This document shows, piece by piece, positions 60,601 through 64,000 of a DNA stretch of 64,000 nucleotides; position 1 is the first letter of the stretch, and each line of letters begins with the position of its first letter. The translations under genes and the position numbers were made by a program. The DNA is taken from positions 21,846,266 through 21,910,265 of the forward strand of contig CP099852.1 of NCBI GenBank assembly GCA_030062745.1, in the 5' to 3' direction. The DNA comes from Capitulum mitella (Eukaryota; Arthropoda; Thecostraca; Pollicipedomorpha; Pollicipedidae). Under the pieces are notes generated by a model, which did no database searches, was not told where the DNA came from, and saw only the letters and a list, made by a program, of their open reading frames with translations.

Positions 60601-62675
60601 CCGCACGGAGCAGTCCTCTGAACCGACACCCCGGCCCGCACGGAGCAGTCCTCTGAACCGACAGCCCACCCACATGGGGGGTTATATCGCACCCATTTCT
60701 TAACATTGGCACACTTCACCCACTTCCTAGCATAAACACACTCCATCACACACGATCGAACAGCTAACGAGTCTCAAACCCCACGTCATACGTCTCCGCC
60801 CGCTGCGCACGTACCTGGCCTCCTCCAGAAGGCTTTGGCACTCGGGCGAGGTGCGGACGATCTTCTGTTTGGATACGCAGTCGTGCAGGAAGTAGGGCGA
60901 CAGCAGGGGCAGCCGCACGTTCTCCAGTACCTGGTGCGTCCAGGGAGGAACGTTTCATTGCTGTCACCGTGAGGGTAAAACGGTTACTCCAACGACTAAA
61001 CCAAGATCAACATGGCCAATCACGTTGGACATGGTCATTTCTATTTCCGGCAATTCTTTACTTTTTTACAATTTCGTCAGTTGTGACAGATTTCCAACAA
61101 TTTTTCTGGTGACCACGGTCAGCCACGAACAGGTCAGCCACGAACCCAAGAAAAGCACGGTATCCCTCGACAGAACCCGTCCGGTGGTAACGGAAAGCAC
61201 CGTCGCGGGCGCACCTTGTGAAAGTCTTCCTTGCGGGCGTCGGGCTGGTGGTTGAACCAGTTGAGCACGGCCATGAACACGTCCTCCTCGCGCGGCACGT
61301 TCACCTCGTCCGAGGAGACCAGCTCCACCAGCTTGGGGCGCGACAGGTTCAGGAACTCCTCGTGCGCGGTCACCTCCGAAAAGTTGCTGCGGACGGCGAC
61401 CGAAGGCACAGGCGTCAGGGGTCACCTGCTCAGCACCAGCACCGTTCGCACGGGACGCACACAAACGAAGGCAATCGTGAAGTTAGAATGTGCTTAATAA
61501 AGTGAAATGTTGAGGAGTGTTCATTACACACAAATTTGTTGCACACCTCAGCAGGACGTGAATGAAGGCGACAGTCAATGTGAACAGGTTTCATGACATG
61601 AAATACCCAGGCGTAAAAAGGAGGTTCTTGTCCACAAGGGAAAGGATACCATGGCAAACAGCGAAGACATACTGGTGGTGAATCCCCTTCAACAGACCAG
61701 GGACAACGACCAGTTCCGATCCGCGTTTCGCACGACACGCAGAGCGCCATCACTGGCGGCACGGTCGGCTCCCTTCCGTCCCTGATCGGCACGGTCGGCT
61801 CCCCTCCCCCGCTGATAATCGGCCCGGCCGCGCTCACCTCAGCGCGTACGCCTTGGCCACAGTTTGCAGGCGCTCGCAGTCCATCGTCTCGGCGAAACAG
61901 TGAATCCCCAGACAGTTCGAGGCGTCCATGTGCTTCTCCATGAACAGAGAGCAGGCGTCTCGCACGGCCAGCACCTGGCGGCCGCAAACAGAAGCTCAGC
62001 TTCGCCGCACCGGGCTCAGATGGCGGCGATATCACACGGCCACTTCAAACGCTCAGCCGAGCAAACAAAGGAAGGCATCGAGCACCGGAAACGCTGTTTA
62101 TCGGTCAGCATAGCTCCTGAACCTCAAAACTTCATGTCAAAACACTCACAAACAGAGCCAGAAATGGAGCAGACAACTAGGCCAGTGTGTTCCGACTCCG
62201 TTCTTGCTGCGATTTGACGTACGCAAACGCCATCTTCACATCCAAATTTTCAGCGCACGCCGACAGAATTCAGTATCGTCCGACTAAACTGACAATGGCT
62301 TCACAAGCGAAATAATCCAACTGCCGACGGCGGAAGTGTTGTTGGTCTGCCCCGTGTAATCTTATGTCGGCCCGGCCGTTCTGAGAGGTGTCAGAGCGTC
62401 CTGGTCGGTGCCATCCCAGGCATCACACGGGGTGTCGCCCAGGGGGTCTGAAAGTGTCCCCCCAGCCGCCCTGAGGACTTCCCCCCGGCGACTGAAGGCT
62501 GTCCGCTGACCTGGACGAGGTTGGAGGCGGCCATCAGGCTCTGGACGTTGGTCTGGTTGATGACGACGGCGCCGGTGTAGGCGTACTGCAGCAGCACCTC
62601 CATCATGGCCGGCTCCAGGCCGTTCAGCGTCACGTCCTCGTCCTGCGACTCCTTCAGCTGGCTGGTGAACATGGC
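54505..62675 (-). CDS. Kelch-like (KLHL-type) BTB-BACK-Kelch protein, partial gene, twelve exons
   Basis: KLHL proteins are usually substrate adaptors of Cullin-3 ubiquitin ligases: BTB binds CUL3 and the Kelch propeller binds the substrate. Twelve exons with GT-AG borders and matching phases sum to 1,533 nt (511 codons). Exon 1 here gives the second half of the BTB (AMFTSQLKES, YAYTGAVVINQTNVQSL). Exons 2-5 give BACK (SNCLGIHCFAETMDC, FMAVLNWFNHQP, LPLLSPYFL) and the linker YHLLPDRRGDMQGVRTRPRK. Exons 6-12 give six Kelch repeats, each with a GG pair and Y-x6-W. The first half of the BTB and the start codon are not seen before 64000. The C-terminus may end just after exon 12. Orthology to a named KLHL is not assigned. 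Confidence 0.92.
55099..55206 (-). CDS. KLHL-type gene, Kelch repeat 5 exon
   Basis: Encodes GWHGATENTNKVECYDIHRN and QWNPCSPMRARRYRP. Acceptor ACGGCAG, donor GGCCAG|GTCAGT. Confidence 0.88.
55652..55798 (-). CDS. KLHL-type gene, Kelch repeat 4/5 exon
   Basis: Encodes GAIGEDGDGITCVQRFDPRT, WAELAPMLIPRSGSAA and LDGKLYVI. Acceptor CGCCGTCAG, donor GTCATAG|GTGGGT. Its start is the inner end of the 69-bp triplication. Confidence 0.9.
55765..55971. repeat. 69-bp triplication spanning the exon 10 acceptor junction
   Basis: GTGATGCCGTCACCGTCCTC starts at 55765, 55834 and 55903, exactly 69 bp apart. Each copy holds the first 34 nt of exon 10, its AG acceptor and intron with AGGTC pentamers. Only the copy at 55765-55798 runs on into the rest of the exon. 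Confidence 0.92.
56260..56545. repeat. Pentanucleotide array (GGTTC/AGCTC)n in a KLHL intron
   Basis: Runs of GGTTC change to AGCTC, AGTTC and back in blocks, always in 5-bp register. A related (AGGTC)n run is at 55811-55835 and 55885-55902. Confidence 0.95.
56640..56740 (-). CDS. KLHL-type gene, Kelch repeat 3/4 exon
   Basis: Encodes YNTDTNSWEQLPSLKAGITS and AAVVAYEGFLYVA. Acceptor CGCCGCCAG, donor GTGGCAG|GTGCGG. Confidence 0.9.
57160..57905. repeat. ~53-bp intronic minisatellite, about 13 units
   Basis: GCCGCTGTTAGGGCCGGGGC and GTGTCTCCCGG recur about every 53 bp with two variant tails, CACAGTTTACTGTTG and CAGATTTCTGTTCCTG, that alternate. It fills most of the intron between Kelch 3 and Kelch 4 exons. 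Confidence 0.92.
57963..58038 (-). CDS. KLHL-type gene, Kelch repeat 3 exon (first part)
   Basis: Encodes GLAVLDGFLYAAGGWDGTAR and LDSVE; the blade is completed by the next exon (RYNTDTNSWEQL). Acceptor CGTGCCGCAG, donor GAGAG|GTACGT. Confidence 0.9.
58415..58569 (-). CDS. KLHL-type gene, Kelch repeat 2 exon
   Basis: Encodes KHGAVVTGKNVMYVAGGEFP and LLRFDPQLNKWEEMASM. Acceptor GACCGGGCAG, donor AGCTCG|GTGAGC. Confidence 0.9.
58605..58840. repeat. ~45-bp degenerate minisatellite in a KLHL intron
   Basis: GTCAGAGCAGAGGGTA and AGAAGAGTCATCACGTCAG recur with variable spacing between the Kelch 1 and Kelch 2 exons. Confidence 0.8.
59088..59200 (-). CDS. KLHL-type gene, Kelch repeat 1 exon
   Basis: Encodes VIVCAGGEDDRVVLRSVEGF and DPVSKQWASLENLPYAV. 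Acceptor GCTCGGCAG, donor GTCAG|GTGAGA. Confidence 0.9.
59201..60365. other. KLHL intron; no further exon seen
   Basis: Short CCGAGCGGCGACAGTC-like repeats at 59200-59330, then AT-rich sequence with tandem ATATATGAAAT-like units at 59565-59610. Confidence 0.5.
60366..60447 (-). CDS. KLHL-type gene, BACK-Kelch linker exon
   Basis: With the 2 nt carried over it gives 28 codons, LYHLLPDRRGDMQGVRTRPR and KNADLVD, the signature linker before the first Kelch blade. Acceptor GTGTCGGCAG, donor GTGGAC|GTGAGT. Confidence 0.92.
60470..60675. repeat. ~37-bp minisatellite in a KLHL intron
   Basis: CCGACACCCCGGCCCGCAC and GAGCAGTCCTCTGAA recur about five times, reaching within ~25 bp of the acceptor of the linker exon. 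Confidence 0.85.
60815..60930 (-). CDS. KLHL-type gene, BACK exon 3
   Basis: Encodes VLENVRLPLLSPYFLHDCVS and the end of BACK (CQSLLEEA). Acceptor GACGCACCAG, donor GGCCAG|GTACGT. Confidence 0.92.
61215..61386 (-). CDS. KLHL-type gene, BACK exon 2
   Basis: Encodes NFSEVTAHEEFLNLS, LVSSDEVNVPREEDVFMAVL and NWFNHQPDARK, typical BACK helices. Acceptor GCCGTCCGCAG, donor CACAAG|GTGCGC. Confidence 0.92.
61838..61974 (-). CDS. KLHL-type gene, BACK exon 1
   Basis: Starts VLAVRDACSLFMEKHMDASN and contains CLGIHCFAETMDC, the standard BTB-to-BACK junction. Donor GAG|GTGAGC. Confidence 0.92.
62511..62675 (-). CDS. KLHL-type gene, BTB second-half exon
   Basis: Acceptor GGTGCCGCAG, donor CGTCCAG|GTCAGC; exactly 55 codons, phase 0 at both ends. 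It encodes AMFTSQLKESQDEDVTLNGL and the YAYTGAV strand-helix that follows in BTB domains. Confidence 0.92.
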
Positions 62676-64000
62676 CTGCGGCACCGTCAGGCCGGCGTCA
62701 GTCATGACCGCGGAGACGCCTGAGGGGCGGCCGGTGATGGACTGGCCAGTATTCAGACGGCACCGGCGTCAATTCAGATCGCCAATGCCGAACACTTCGA
62801 CCACTTTCTCAACTTTCCGTCCCTCGATTTCTTCACAATAACATCGCGTTGATGGCCAGCGCCTGTATCAATTCGGATCGCCACCGCCAAACGTTTAACG
62901 GGTTTGTCTCAAGCCAGACAATTCCTTCAAATTCCGCGGATTTCATTCAAGTCCGTTTAATCACCAGCCAGTTCGGATCCAACCAAAAGATAAACATTAA
63001 TTTTCCGGCTGCGTTTTCTGGGTCAACTTTAGGTCAGGCGTGGCGTGTCCTGCACGTGGCGTCGTCCACGGCCACGGCCGCCGCCCACCGGCCCCACTGG
63101 GAGGCCGACAGAGTACAGGCCTCTGATGCGCCAGGTCAGAGTCTGCTCCGCCGTCTGTGGGGGACACACACACTGTGACCGTCCGAATACAGTGCCGGCC
63201 GGCCAGCGGCGCGGTCTGTCTCGGCTCTCGAGCGGGCCAGACCGGCAGATCGGCGGCGCGGACGAAAAACCCGGCGGGAAAAAAAACGGCAAAGGGGCGG
63301 AACCGCAGCGAGGATTTCTAAATCTCCGCGCAGTCTCGAGCGGAAGCTTCGCAGCTACTTTGTGCGCGAGAAGCGGTGACCACAAGGGCCGATGTGGCTG
63401 AAACGGGAAATGTTTGCTCCGTTTTAAGGATCCGTTTTGTTCACCACAAGCAGCAGTGTAAAGAATCAGCCCGCCAAGCATTATCAAGAATTAACGTGCC
63501 AACCGTTGGGATTCCTGTGTCATCACATCGTGTGATGACTCGGGCTTGAATGTTTACAATTTGTACGAAAACACAAGAGACATGGGTGGAGATGTAGCTG
63601 CCTGAGGATATTTGTCTCAACCTACAATCAGAAATATGAACTACGGATTACGACAAGCGCTTTCTTAACATTGTTATCCGCGTTTGCAGCGAATGTCTAT
63701 AGTATGATCACGAATACCTTGGTTATGTAAAATCGTATTCCTCATGGCACAGTGCTTTATCGAAGCATCAAGCCTGGAAGCTACTTTCTGCCAGGCCCAG
63801 ACCAGTCACACACGCATTGACACATTCAGACCTGTCACGCACTTCATCATAACGCAGACCTGTCATGCACTTCATCGCACATTCATACTGTCTCTGTCAA
63901 ATTGCCTCTACACTTCCCCCAGCCGGAGCTGAATTCCCGATACCACGCCGGTCACAATGAATCGCCGCTCCAGCGCGACCTTGACCCCATGGCCACGTGA
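62676..64000. other. KLHL upstream intron; first BTB half not found
   Basis: The expected BTB start (a segment like H-R-x-V-L-A-A) was looked for on the minus strand and not seen. Small GACCTGTCACGCACTTCATC-type repeats lie at 63795-63875. The 5' exons are probably beyond the right edge. Confidence 0.5.

Overview
This window is eukaryotic nuclear DNA, most likely from an arthropod and perhaps a crustacean. It has split genes with GT-AG introns, a chitin-binding (Rebers-Riddiford) cuticle protein gene with the usual tiny first exon, and many minisatellites and transposon-like repeats. No bacterial operons, rRNA or CRISPR are seen. The species is inferred only from gene content.

Four protein genes can be supported, all on the minus strand. 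(1) At 1.4-6.8 kb are the first six coding exons (314 codons) of an SLC22-type organic ion transporter; its C-terminal half lies beyond the left edge. (2) At 9.75-14.16 kb is a gene for a secreted protein with a signal peptide, about 75 tandem 13-residue acidic Pro-rich repeats, a PAN/apple-like segment, a Ser/Thr-rich linker and a C-type lectin-like domain. Its reading frame is broken by at least six single-base shifts as written here. (3) At 36.7-39.0 kb is an RR-type cuticle protein with a TATA box, an ATG-AAG exon 1, a 1.2 kb intron and a Gly-rich second exon carrying one frame shift. (4) At 54.5-62.7 kb are twelve phase-consistent exons (511 codons) of a BTB-BACK-Kelch (KLHL-type) gene with six Kelch repeats; its N-terminus lies to the right.

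Much of the rest is repetitive. Five ~1.2 kb copies of a TTAA-flanked element starting CCCTATTCCCGG (piggyBac-like, no transposase) lie at 7.8, 24.1, 26.9, 40.5 and 41.7 kb; the last two abut in inverted orientation and share one TTAA. Several carry nuclear-receptor-like AGGTCA sites. A ~2.5 kb imperfect inverted repeat centred near 32.43 kb could fold into one long hairpin. There are two hAT-like MITE candidates, a degenerate ~0.6 kb tandem duplication at 16.5-18.1 kb, and minisatellites in most introns of the KLHL gene. Two of those minisatellites are copies of an exon-intron junction.

The most unusual items are the giant 13-residue repeat lectin, the splice-junction minisatellites, the long hairpin, a perfect 42-bp palindrome at 25.4 kb, and a possible transcription unit of unknown function at 29-30.5 kb. 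Single-base frame shifts in two otherwise intact genes suggest either consensus indel errors or real decay; the sequence alone cannot decide.
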